Assembly (NCBI GenBank): GCA_046594215.1
Contig: JBKJPX010000094.1
Coordinates: forward strand, 1 to 64,000
Length of the DNA: 64,000 nt
Source: Panacagrimonas sp046594215
Lineage (GTDB): Bacteria; Pseudomonadota; Gammaproteobacteria; Nevskiales; Nevskiaceae
Direction: 5' to 3'
The notes below the pieces were generated by a model. The model did not search any database. It had not been told where the DNA came from and worked only from the letters and a program-made list of their open reading frames with translations. Below are positions 1 through 8,638 of this stretch, piece by piece; position 1 is the stretch's first letter; each line of letters starts with the position of its first letter. The position numbers and the translations under genes are program-made.

Positions 1-293
1 GGGCCTGTTAACGCTTAGTGGGTCGCTGCGTTGCCCTCTGTGTTCAAGCCAGTCAAGGCGTGACCGAGGAGGTTTGCTCACTGCAAATGACGAGGGAGCA
101 ACGCAGGATGGCTTGAACACAGAGCGCAACCCTCCGGGGCCGGCCCGTTTTGGCCCATCGCTGCGTCTGTCCGTCGGCCTTGGGGAGTACCCAAGGCCTC
201 CGCTCACGTACTTCGAGTACATCACGCTCCTCCTTCCTTGCGCTGGGCCAAAACGGTCTCGGCCGCAGCGATCCACTAAGCGTTAACAGACCC
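1..293. repeat. Hairpin-rich MITE-like element with terminal inverted repeats
   Basis: Bases 1-30 and 264-293 form an inverted repeat matching at 28 of 30 positions. Nested inside are further inverted pairs: 31-50 with 110-129 (19 of 20), 146-157 with 244-255 (12 of 12), a short hairpin at 176-198 (8-bp arms) and another at 208-220. There is no credible coding sequence. The right terminus touches the stop codon of fdxA (293-295), so the element also forms the 3' end of that transcript. The left terminus is at the window edge and may extend further. It could be a non-autonomous mobile element (MITE), a structured RNA or an elaborate terminator; I see no second copy in this window. Confidence 0.6.
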
Positions 294-616
294 TAACGTT
301 CCAGCAGCTTGAGCTTGTCCGGCTTGCCGTCCCAGTCCTTCGCGCCCTCGGGCGCTTCCTTGCGCTCGGTGATCACGGGCCAGGCTTTCGACAGCTCCGC
401 GTTGAGCGGCTTGAAGTGCGCGTGCTCGGCCTTCAGGTCGTCCTCGGCCACGATGGCGTTGGCGGGGCATTCGGGCTCGCAGAGCGTGCAGTCGATGCAC
501 TCCTCGGGATCGATCACCAGGAAGTTCGGACCCTCGTGGAAGCAGTCGACCGGGCAGACTTCAACGCAGTCGGTGTACTTGCACTTGATGCAGTTTTCGG
601 TGACGACGAAGGTCAT
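293..616 (-). CDS. fdxA: Seven-iron ferredoxin FdxA
   Basis: A 107-residue soluble electron carrier holding one [3Fe-4S] and one [4Fe-4S] cluster. Cysteines at 9, 12, 17, 21 and 25 form the first CxxC/CP motif, and C40, C43, C46 and C50 form the second. The C-terminal third, including the WPVITE and KDWDGKPDKL segments, matches the DUF3470 tail typical of Azotobacter ferredoxin I-type proteins, and the length is normal. Its redox partner is not visible here. The next genes upstream on the same strand are the Pil-Chp genes, about 100 nt away and probably unrelated. The stop codon overlaps the terminal repeat of the element at 1-293. Confidence 0.93.
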   Translation of the reverse strand: MTFVVTENCIKCKYTDCVEVCPVDCFHEGPNFLVIDPEECIDCTLCEPECPANAIVAEDDLKAEHAHFKPLNAELSKAWPVITERKEAPEGAKDWDGKPDKLKLLER

Positions 617-713
617 GGCAAATAGTGAAGCAACGGCCGGGGGGCGCAGATTGTAGTGCCACCCGGCCGCATCCGCGATCCGTTCGAGCGGCGCAGGTCG
701 GGGCCAAAGCCCG

Positions 714-1169
714 TCAGGCGAGGCCGGCCAGCCTCGCCTCGATCTGCTCGAGGTCCGGAATCACCGATTCCTGGCCCGCCATGCGCACACGCGACAGCAC
801 CAGGTCGTCCTGGTCAGAGGGCAGCAGGTTCACGGAATTGATCGTGCCGCGGTTGATCGAGATCAGGTGCGGATGACCCTGGGCCAGCAGCGCGAAACCG
901 CCACTGCCCATGCGCCGACCGATCGGGTTGACGATCACGATGCGCGAGCGCTTCACCGCTTCGGGCCTCGGCTTGCCGCTCAGGGCCTCGAACGAGAGCA
1001 CCGGGATGCGGCGCTCCGCCGTGGCGTGCCAGCCCGCGAGCCAGACCGGCGCGTCGGCTGCGGGCGGCTCGAAGCGGTCGAGGGTGGCCACTTCGGAGAC
1101 CGCGGCATTGGGCAGCAGCAGGAAGTCGCCCGCGATCTGGATCATGACGGCGTAGAGCGCTTCGTTCAT
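714..1169 (-). CDS. chpC: CheW-like adaptor ChpC of the Pil-Chp system
   Basis: A 151-residue single-domain CheW-like protein. It begins with a short strand region (ALYAVMIQIAGDFLLLPNAAV), has the internal WLAGW segment where CheW proteins carry their P-V-V-D-L region, and ends with a leucine-rich helix. It lies 70 nt downstream of chpA on the same strand, which is where Pseudomonas chpC lies, so ChpC is the likely identity. In that pathway it is an accessory adaptor between the chemoreceptor PilJ and the kinase ChpA. Similarity to CheW is modest; the context carries much of the assignment. Confidence 0.72.
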   Translation of the reverse strand: MNEALYAVMIQIAGDFLLLPNAAVSEVATLDRFEPPAADAPVWLAGWHATAERRIPVLSFEALSGKPRPEAVKRSRIVIVNPIGRRMGSGGFALLAQGHPHLISINRGTINSVNLLPSDQDDLVLSRVRMAGQESVIPDLEQIEARLAGLA

Positions 1170-1239
1170 GCGTCGCCCCGCCCGATTTCATTCGAGAGCG
1201 ACGCAAGCGAACGGCTTGCAGGAATGACTACGCAGCTCT

Positions 1240-4200
1240 TCATGCCGTCTGGGCCTCCTCGGCCGCCAGCAGCTCGCGCAGTTCGGCGAGCAGCAGGTCC
1301 TCCTGGTACGGCTTGATGAGGTAACGGTTCACCCCGAGGCTACGCGCGTGCTCGCGGTGCTTATCGCCCGAGCGCGAGGTGATCATGATGATCGGAAGGC
1401 GCGCGATGCGCGGCGTATTGCGGATGAAGGCCGCGACCTCGAAGCCATCGGCGCGCGGCATCTCGATATCCAGCAGCACCGCGTCCGGCGCCTCGGTCTG
1501 CAAGGACGCCATGGCGTCGAGACCGTCCTTGGCCGTGATCACGCGGTAACCCTTGCGCGTGAGCAGGCGCTCGGTGACGCGGCGTATGGTGATGGAATCG
1601 TCCACGACCATGATCAGGCCAAGCGATTCGGAGGACGCTACCGGCGCCGACGCGGCCTCGTCGCCGAGCCGGCGACGCGTGGCCTCTGCGATCAGCGAGG
1701 GAATGTCGACGATCAGCATTACGCGACCGTCGGCGAGGATGGTGGCGCCTGAGATCCCGGAGACCGAACCGAGCATCGGTCCGGCCGGCTTGGTCACGAT
1801 CTCACGGTTGCCGATCAGGCGCTCGGCCACGACGGCCACGCGACGCTCGGCCCCGCCGAGGCCATCGCCAAGGCGCATCAGGATCGCAGGCACGGTGCGC
1901 GAATCGATGCGCGTGGGCGCAGGCAGCCCGACCAGTTCGCCGAGCCGGCGGACCTGGTAGTGGTTGCCGCCGTATTCGAGCGGGCGACCGCCCTCCTTCA
2001 TCATCTCGGCCAGCGCCTCGCGCGGTGCGCGCGCGATACCCTCCACGGTGCCGAGCGGGATGGCGAACAGTTCCTCGCCCACCTGTACGACCAGGGCCTG
2101 CGAAACCGCGAGCATCAGGGGCAGGCGGATGCGGAAGCGCGCGCCCTTGCCGGTCTCGGACGCGATGTCCATGGTGCCGCCCAGCTGCTTGACTTCGGCC
2201 GCGACGACATCCATGCCGATGCCGCGACCGGCGTCCTGCGTGAGCGTGCGCGCGGTGGAGAAACCAGCCGCGAACACGAAGCGTCCCAGATCTTCGTTGG
2301 AGACCTGCGCGTCGGCGCGCATGAGGCCGCGCTTGACCGCCTGCGTACGGATAGCCTCGAAGTCCAGCCCGCGACCATCGTCACGCACCTCGATGAGCAA
2401 CTGCGAGCCTTCGCGCTTGAGCGAGACGTGCACCACGCCCTCGGCCGCCTTGCCGGCCGCCACGCGCGTGTCGGCATCCTCGATGCCGTGCACGACGGAA
2501 TTGCGCAGCAGGTGTTCGAGCGGCGCGGTCATGCGCTCGAGCACGTTGCGATCGAGCTCGCTCTCGGCGCCGCTGAATTCCGCGCGCGCCTTCTTGCCAT
2601 TCTGGTCGGCGGTCTGGCGCACGACGCGCGACAAGCGCTGCACCTGCCGCGAGAACGGCACCATCAGGGTGCCCATGAGCGCCTGCTGCACTTCGGTGTT
2701 GATGCGGCCCTGCTGCTGGAGCAGGCCTTCGGCCTCGGTACTCGAGGTGTCCAGCGAGGCGTGCAGCGAACTCAGGTCCGATACCGACTCGGCCAGCGCA
2801 CGCGACAGCTCCTGCATGCGCGAGTAGCGGTCCATCTCGAGCGCATCGAACTGCGAGGAATCGTAGCGATGATCTTCCTCCCCGCGCGAAAAACCGCGCG
2901 CGGCGATCTGCGCCTCGGTCTCCACTTCCATCAGGCGCAGCTGCTCGCGCACGCGCGTGATGGTCTGCGCCATTTCCGACAACGAGCCGCCGAGCGTGGC
3001 GTGGTTTTCCTCCAGGCGCGAGCGGTAGATCGAGATCTCGCCAGCCTGGTTGAGCATGCCGTCGAGGCGCTCGACCGGGACGCGCACGGCTTCGCGGCGC
3101 GCCTCGGAAGCCGCGGCGGCTTCGACCGGCTTCCAGAACAGTTCCGAGTTCCAGACGCTCGGTGCCGCGGCCATCGCCGCAGGCGGTGCGACCGGCACGA
3201 ATACGGGTGCCACGGCCGGCCGCGGTGCGACCGCTTCAGGTTCGAAGAAAGCTTCCGGTTCGGCCGCGAATTCCGGCGTCGCCACCGGCTCGAGTTCGCG
3301 CGTGGGTTCGGGAGCATGTTCCGGCATCGCAGCTTCGACCGGCGCGGGCTCGGGCTGCAGCTCCACGAAGGGTTCGTGCGCGAATTCGGCGATCGGCTCG
3401 GCAACGGGCTCGAGCACGACCTGCGGCGACAGCGGTGCGTCGTCGACGGGCGCTTCGGGCGCCGGGCGCGCCAGCGTGTAGGCCTCGTACAGGCGGTTGA
3501 GCCTGTCCAGTCCGACCGCGACGTCCTGCAGCCCCGACTGGCCCACCTGCGCGCCGTTGCGCTCGATGTGCACGAGGCTGGTTTCCAGCGCATGCGCCGC
3601 GTTGCCCAGGGCCGTCAGGCCGGACATGCGCGCGCCTCCCTTGAAGGTGTGCAGGTCGCGCTGCATGCCGCGCGAGAAACTCGGATTGCCGGGCTGCTCG
3701 CGCCAATCGTGCAGTGCGTTGCCGAGCGACTCGAGCAGCTCGATCGCCTCGGGCGCGAAGATGGCGAGCAATTCGGGATCGTGCTGGTCGAGCGTCGACT
3801 CTTCTTCCGGCGCGGTTGCCATCGCCGGCGCGAAATCCTCCACCTCGAGTAGCGGAAGTTCGTTGAACTCGCCCTGCGGTTCGAACGGCATGGACGGCGC
3901 CGTCGTCTGCGCGCCGGCCGCCTCGAACTGCGCCAGGATACGGCCCGCCGCGCCGCGTCCACCGGCACGGGCTTCGTCGATCAGCTCATGCAGGCCGTCC
4001 ACCGCCACGCGCAGGCGCGCCCGGAAACGTTCGCGGCCGGCCTGATCTGCACCACGTGCCTGCTCGGTCGCCGTCTCCAGTCGATGCGCGACGTCGCCGA
4101 TGCTGTCCAGGCCGGCCACGCGGGCGCTGCCCTTGAGCGTGTGGAGGGCGCGCAGCCACGCGCCGATGACCATCGGATCGTCGGGGCGTGCGGCGATGGC

Positions 4201-7200
4201 GCCGGAGTTGTGCTCGATCTCTTCGACCAGTTCTTCGCCTTCGTGCAGAAAGATCTCGACGAGTTCGCGGTCCGGCGCGCTGTGGGTCACCGGCACCGGC
4301 GCGCCCTGCGACGGGCCGGCGGGGCCGCCCTCGCCCACCGGCGTGGCGTCGTCCAGCGCGGACAAGGTCGACAGCCATTCGGAACCATCTCCGCTGAGCT
4401 TGCCGTCCCGGTACTGGTCGAGCTGCGTGTACAGGCCTTCGACGACCTGTCGCATGACGTCGAAGAACGCCGTGCCCGGCTGCGGCGTGTCGCTCATGGA
4501 GCCCAGCCGCAGGTTCAGCGCCTGCGCCACCGCGGCGACGGGAGCGCAGTGCGCCATGCCCGCGGCGCCCTTGAGGGTGTGAATGATGGTCTTGAGCGAG
4601 TGCGCGTAGCCCGGCGAGCCGGGCGACCTGGCCCAGGCCAGAAGGCCCGATTCAAACTTCTGCACGAGGTCGAGCGCTTCGAACGCGAAGACTTCGGCGA
4701 GCTGGCGGTCCTCATCGGTCTGGCCCGACTCGCGGTCGGCGCCGGCACGAATGGCTTCGACGCGCTCCAGCCAAGGCCTGACATCGATGGGTTCGGCGGA
4801 GGGCTCGCCGAGCTGCCCGATCCATTGATCAAGGGCGTTGCAGCAGTCGTCGATCAGCGCAATGCCGTCGTCCGAGAGCGGCATGTGCGAGCGGTGCAGC
4901 GTGTCGAGGTAATGCTCGATGCTGCCGGACAACTCGCCCACCGCCTTCGCGCCGATGGCCAGTCCCGCGCCGCGCAGGGTGTGGAAGGCGCGCACGACAG
5001 GCTCGGGAATGCCGTATTCACCGACGTTGCGATCCTGGTCCTGCAGCCAGCGCATGATCATCTGAAGGCGCGCGTTGGCATCGCCACGGAACACCGACAC
5101 GAGGTCGGATCCATCGTCGCGCTGGTCGCCCGCCGACAGGCGCTTGGCCCGCTCGGCGAGGCGCGCAGCCTGCAGCGGGGGCGGCGTGCCGTCCCGGAAG
5201 GCCGCGATCAGCGCGGGCACCAGCCCCATCGCGTCGCGCACCGCATCCACCACCGCCTGCGAATGTTCGATCGTGCGATCGAGGCAGCGGTTGAGCATGT
5301 TCTCGAGCGACCACGACATCTCGCCGATGTCGACCGCGCCGACCATGCGACCGCTGCCCTTGAGGGTGTGGAACGCGCGCCGGATGGTGCCCAGCACGTC
5401 GCGCTCGTCGGGGTAACGGACCCAGCGCGGCACCGCGCGCTGAAGCGTCTGCAGGACTTCCTGGGCCTCGTCGATGAAGATCTGGCGGATCTCCGGGTCG
5501 ACCTCGGAGGGCTCGGGAGTGGCCACCGGCGTCTGCGCGGCGACCGCGGGCGACGGCGCCCTGGGCTGCGACACCGGCGGGGTGGGCGGCGTCGATTCTG
5601 CAGGCGCGGCTTCCCTGGGCTCGGGGAGCGGCTCGCCGATCAGGTGGAACTCGGGTGTCGCGATCGGCGCCGGCGGTTCGGGCGCCGGCGCGATTTCCCG
5701 GGACACAGCCCCGTATTCGGCGATGGACAGCGCGAACGGCGTTTCCGTGTCGGCCGGCGCGGGCGCGTGCTCGAAGCTGCGGCTCACCGGGTCGAGTCGG
5801 GGGAGATGCTCGATGACAGGCGCCTTGGGAAGGATCAGCGGCGCATGCAGGTGCATGACCATGGTCGCGAGCTTGTCCAGCACGTACTCGGAACCCGGCG
5901 ATCCGTCGCGCCACATCTCGATGTAGTACTCGATCGCAGCGACCGTGTCGGCGAAGCGTCCCGCGGAGGTATTGCTGTCGCGCACGAGCGGGAAATCGGT
6001 GGACTGCAGGAACTTCAGCACCTCGAGCGTCAGTTCCTCGGCGCGCTGCAGCGAGAGCATGCGGAAACCCGCCGCGATCTCGTCGAGCATGCGTGCCGCT
6101 TCCGGCAGGCCGAAGACGTCCTCGGTTTTGATGTAGGCCTCGACGTAGGTCTTCACGCGCGCCAGGTTCACCAGGGATTCGCGCAGCAGCGCCGCGGTGC
6201 CCTCGCGCAGGTCGGCAGTCGACGCCTTCTGCGGCGTGCTGCCGAGGCCGCCCGGCATCGCCTGCAGCTGGCGGTAAAGTGCGGACTCGAGCGAGAGGTC
6301 CACCTGCAACACCGCGGTGGCGAACTCCATCCATGCCACCGGATCGGACGCACCGGCATCGCGCAGCGTCTCCACCGGCTGCGCCAGCGCCTGGCTCTCG
6401 GCCGTCAGGCCCAGCACCAGCAGGGTGTCAGCGACGCGCTTGAGCCGTTGCGCCGTGCTGTCGAATTCGTCCTTCGAAGCACCCGAACGAAGCGCCACGT
6501 CGATGCTGTCGCGAACCTCGGCGAGATCCGAGCGAAGTTCCTCGGCCACGCGAACGAGCAGGCCGGTGTTGGCGCCACGCAGGCGCGCACGGCAGTTCTG
6601 CACGACATCCATGCTGGGCAGCCACGTGTCCAGCTGCAGCTCGCGGCGCAAGGCCGAGACGCGCGGGCCGCTGCCGCCGGAACGCCCGACGTAGAACAGA
6701 AGTCGCAGCGACACGTCGCTCATCTGCTTGACGGCGCCTGGCTCGCCGACTTCGGCGAGGATCTTCATCAGCTGGCCGGCGCGGCCGAACTGACGCTTGA
6801 GTTCGAGCGTGTCGTCGAGCGCGCGAGACAGCAGCGCCTCGATGCCGGCGGCAGCGGTGCGCCAGAGCTGATGCAGCGCCCGTTCGCGCGAAGCGTCGGC
6901 GAGGATCTCGGCGATGCGACCGATGCGCGAAAGCGCCTGCAAGCTGTCCTGGTCCTTGAACCAGGCCAGCAGCGACGCCGCGAACATCGGCTGGAGGCGT
7001 CCCGCCTCGGCCTGGGCGTCGACTTCTGAACGGTTGAACGAGGCGCGATCCAGGTGCAGACCGAGCACGCGGAACTGCGCGACGAACAGGTCGTCCTCGG
7101 TGAGCAGGCTCTTGCCGCGCGCCAGGCGCAACTCGTTGACGATAGGCTGCAGCACCAGCGCGCTGTCGCTCTGGCCGTTCTGCAGCAGGTCCAGGTAGTC

Positions 7201-7548
7201 CGAGGCCTGCACGCAGGCACCGACAATGGCGGAGTAGGCCGGGTCCGGCTCCTGTATCGCGCCACCGGACAGGTCCTGCACCGTCTGCTTCATTTCCTCG
7301 GCGAGCAACGCCAGGCCATAGGCCTGGATCAGCACGGCTGCGCCGCGCACCTCGTGGAGATGGTCGAGCGCCTTCCTGAGCGAGGCCGGCTGATCACGAT
7401 TCTCTGAATGCTGCTCGACGAGCTGGCTTGCGAGCAGCAGGTTGTCGTTGAGTTCGTTTCGCACCCAGTGCAGGCCCGCGGCGACGCCGCGCTGCTGGGT
7501 GGCGTTGTGCATCTCGAGTTGCGAGAGCTGCCGGGTGGGGTCGGCCAT
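1240..7548 (-). CDS. chpA: Hybrid chemosensory histidine kinase ChpA (PilL/CheA-like)
   Basis: A cytoplasmic kinase of 2102 residues controlling twitching motility. A degenerate Hpt-like segment (HEVRG, H65) is followed by five canonical Hpt motifs with histidines at about 727, 856, 990, 1136 and 1300. A Pro/Glu-rich linker (about 1360-1460) leads into a CheA dimerisation and ATPase core with N box near 1678-1690, G1 DDGRGLD near 1723 and G2 GRGIGMD at 1774-1780. A CheW domain follows (about 1812-1950), then a receiver domain with D1983/D1984, phosphoacceptor D2027 and K2079. The ATG at 7548 overlaps the pilI stop (TGATG), which favours it over the in-frame upstream GTG at 7611. pilJ, which normally separates pilI from chpA, is absent here. 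Confidence 0.95.
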   Translation of the reverse strand: MADPTRQLSQLEMHNATQQRGVAAGLHWVRNELNDNLLLASQLVEQHSENRDQPASLRKALDHLHEVRGAAVLIQAYGLALLAEEMKQTVQDLSGGAIQEPDPAYSAIVGACVQASDYLDLLQNGQSDSALVLQPIVNELRLARGKSLLTEDDLFVAQFRVLGLHLDRASFNRSEVDAQAEAGRLQPMFAASLLAWFKDQDSLQALSRIGRIAEILADASRERALHQLWRTAAAGIEALLSRALDDTLELKRQFGRAGQLMKILAEVGEPGAVKQMSDVSLRLLFYVGRSGGSGPRVSALRRELQLDTWLPSMDVVQNCRARLRGANTGLLVRVAEELRSDLAEVRDSIDVALRSGASKDEFDSTAQRLKRVADTLLVLGLTAESQALAQPVETLRDAGASDPVAWMEFATAVLQVDLSLESALYRQLQAMPGGLGSTPQKASTADLREGTAALLRESLVNLARVKTYVEAYIKTEDVFGLPEAARMLDEIAAGFRMLSLQRAEELTLEVLKFLQSTDFPLVRDSNTSAGRFADTVAAIEYYIEMWRDGSPGSEYVLDKLATMVMHLHAPLILPKAPVIEHLPRLDPVSRSFEHAPAPADTETPFALSIAEYGAVSREIAPAPEPPAPIATPEFHLIGEPLPEPREAAPAESTPPTPPVSQPRAPSPAVAAQTPVATPEPSEVDPEIRQIFIDEAQEVLQTLQRAVPRWVRYPDERDVLGTIRRAFHTLKGSGRMVGAVDIGEMSWSLENMLNRCLDRTIEHSQAVVDAVRDAMGLVPALIAAFRDGTPPPLQAARLAERAKRLSAGDQRDDGSDLVSVFRGDANARLQMIMRWLQDQDRNVGEYGIPEPVVRAFHTLRGAGLAIGAKAVGELSGSIEHYLDTLHRSHMPLSDDGIALIDDCCNALDQWIGQLGEPSAEPIDVRPWLERVEAIRAGADRESGQTDEDRQLAEVFAFEALDLVQKFESGLLAWARSPGSPGYAHSLKTIIHTLKGAAGMAHCAPVAAVAQALNLRLGSMSDTPQPGTAFFDVMRQVVEGLYTQLDQYRDGKLSGDGSEWLSTLSALDDATPVGEGGPAGPSQGAPVPVTHSAPDRELVEIFLHEGEELVEEIEHNSGAIAARPDDPMVIGAWLRALHTLKGSARVAGLDSIGDVAHRLETATEQARGADQAGRERFRARLRVAVDGLHELIDEARAGGRGAAGRILAQFEAAGAQTTAPSMPFEPQGEFNELPLLEVEDFAPAMATAPEEESTLDQHDPELLAIFAPEAIELLESLGNALHDWREQPGNPSFSRGMQRDLHTFKGGARMSGLTALGNAAHALETSLVHIERNGAQVGQSGLQDVAVGLDRLNRLYEAYTLARPAPEAPVDDAPLSPQVVLEPVAEPIAEFAHEPFVELQPEPAPVEAAMPEHAPEPTRELEPVATPEFAAEPEAFFEPEAVAPRPAVAPVFVPVAPPAAMAAAPSVWNSELFWKPVEAAAASEARREAVRVPVERLDGMLNQAGEISIYRSRLEENHATLGGSLSEMAQTITRVREQLRLMEVETEAQIAARGFSRGEEDHRYDSSQFDALEMDRYSRMQELSRALAESVSDLSSLHASLDTSSTEAEGLLQQQGRINTEVQQALMGTLMVPFSRQVQRLSRVVRQTADQNGKKARAEFSGAESELDRNVLERMTAPLEHLLRNSVVHGIEDADTRVAAGKAAEGVVHVSLKREGSQLLIEVRDDGRGLDFEAIRTQAVKRGLMRADAQVSNEDLGRFVFAAGFSTARTLTQDAGRGIGMDVVAAEVKQLGGTMDIASETGKGARFRIRLPLMLAVSQALVVQVGEELFAIPLGTVEGIARAPREALAEMMKEGGRPLEYGGNHYQVRRLGELVGLPAPTRIDSRTVPAILMRLGDGLGGAERRVAVVAERLIGNREIVTKPAGPMLGSVSGISGATILADGRVMLIVDIPSLIAEATRRRLGDEAASAPVASSESLGLIMVVDDSITIRRVTERLLTRKGYRVITAKDGLDAMASLQTEAPDAVLLDIEMPRADGFEVAAFIRNTPRIARLPIIMITSRSGDKHREHARSLGVNRYLIKPYQEDLLLAELRELLAAEEAQTA

Positions 7549-8096
7549 CACCAACCCGCCCGCCGCAGCGTTTCGGACTGGGCCAGCTTGTGCAGGCTCA
7601 GCACCTGCCACGACCGGCCCTCGCGCACGAACCCGCCCAGCACGAAGGGCGCCATGATGTCACCGGGCGAGATTTCCGCCGGCGCCTGCTCGGCTACGGT
7701 GAACTGCCGGTAGCCGGCGACCTCGTCCACCAGGAAGCCGGCCGGCATCTGGTCGGAATTCAGGACCAGCACGCGCGCCGTGCGTCCACTGGCGCTGCCG
7801 TCTCCACCGCTGAGCAGGCCGAGGTCCACCAAGGCCAGCAGGCTGCCACGCACGTTGGCAACGCCCGCCAGCCAGGGCTTGGCGTTGGGGACGCGGGTGA
7901 CGCGGGGCGGCGGAATCACTTCACGCACGTCGTCCTTGGGCGTGACCAGCCAGCGATCGCCCTGGCGGAAGGCCAGGCCCTGCCAGATCTGCGTGTCACC
8001 GGCCGCCGCTTCCGCGCGCACCGCGCGGAGTCGGCGATCTAGTTCCGCGAGAAGGCGATAGGGGTCCTCGCGCAACTCGCGAAGGTTTGAGTTCAT
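7548..8096 (-). CDS. pilI: CheW-like adaptor PilI
   Basis: A 182-residue CheW-domain protein that couples the receptor PilJ to the kinase ChpA. An N-terminal helix (LRELREDPYRLLAELDRRLR) precedes the CheW fold. The core segment WLAGVANVRGSLLALVDL matches the family signature and is followed by GFLVDEVAGYRQF. The start ATG overlaps the pilG stop by four bases (ATGA) and the stop overlaps the chpA start, so pilG-pilI-chpA are probably translationally coupled. Length and neighbours agree with PilI of Pseudomonas. Confidence 0.9.
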   Translation of the reverse strand: MNSNLRELREDPYRLLAELDRRLRAVRAEAAAGDTQIWQGLAFRQGDRWLVTPKDDVREVIPPPRVTRVPNAKPWLAGVANVRGSLLALVDLGLLSGGDGSASGRTARVLVLNSDQMPAGFLVDEVAGYRQFTVAEQAPAEISPGDIMAPFVLGGFVREGRSWQVLSLHKLAQSETLRRAGW

Positions 8097-8473
8097 TTGC
8101 GCAGGTGGGTGCGGACGGCGCCGATCAGCTCGTCGCGCGTGAACGGCTTGGTGAGGTATTCGTCCGAGCCCACGATGCGCCCGCGTGCCCGGTCAAACAG
8201 GCCGTCCTTGGACGACAACATGATCACCGGGGTGGAGGCGAAGCGCGGGTTGGCCTTGATCAGCGCGCAGGCCTGATAGCCGTCCAGCCGCGGCATCATG
8301 ATGTCCACGAAGATCAGGTCCGGGTGGTGGTCGGCGATCTTGGCCAGGGCCTCGAAGCCGTCCTGCGCGGTCACGACCGTGAAGCCTTCCTTCGCCAGCA
8401 ACGTCTCCGCTGTCCGGCGAATGGTCTGGCTGTCATCGATGACCATGATCTTTGCCGCTTCCGCTGTCGACAC
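8093..8473 (-). CDS. pilG: Response regulator PilG
   Basis: A 126-residue stand-alone receiver domain. The acidic pair D13/D14 in MVIDDSQTIRR, phosphoacceptor D57 in FVDIMMPRLDGYQ and the lysine of YLTKPF are all present. The stretch VIMLSSKDGLFD with RGRIVGSDEYLTKPF is characteristic of PilG, which acts on pilus extension downstream of ChpA. I chose the GTG at 8473 because GAGGG lies about 8 nt upstream of it; a longer in-frame version would start at 8518. It heads the minus-strand operon pilG-pilI-chpA-chpC. Confidence 0.9.
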   Translation of the reverse strand: MSTAEAAKIMVIDDSQTIRRTAETLLAKEGFTVVTAQDGFEALAKIADHHPDLIFVDIMMPRLDGYQACALIKANPRFASTPVIMLSSKDGLFDRARGRIVGSDEYLTKPFTRDELIGAVRTHLRK

Positions 8474-8539
8474 GGTCAATCCCTCGCGCAATAGCGCCGC
8501 AGGCGAGCGCCGCGGCAAAGGCGCCGAGGTCGATCTCCC

Positions 8540-8566
8540 TTAGTAATGGTCGATATTTAGCACAAC
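8540..8566 (-). promoter_or_regulatory. AT-rich segment, candidate promoter of pilG
   Basis: The gap between divergent pilG and gshA contains one clearly AT-rich patch in an otherwise GC-rich background. Read on the minus strand it includes TAAATAT and TACTAA, about 65-90 nt upstream of the pilG start. No convincing -35/-10 pair with standard spacing could be fixed, so this is a weak call. Confidence 0.25.
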
Positions 8567-8638
8567 CGTCGCGACGCGCCTACGTCCACGCCGATGCTCG
8601 GCTACGCTAAGACGAAGACCGTCAATTCCGGACCGATC

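Noticed and set aside
1960..7029. Very long plus-strand open frames (630 and 1013 codons) opposite chpA
   Set aside because: They are antisense shadows in GC-rich DNA: Arg/His/Ala-rich translations with no domain, while the minus-strand frame gives a complete ChpA.
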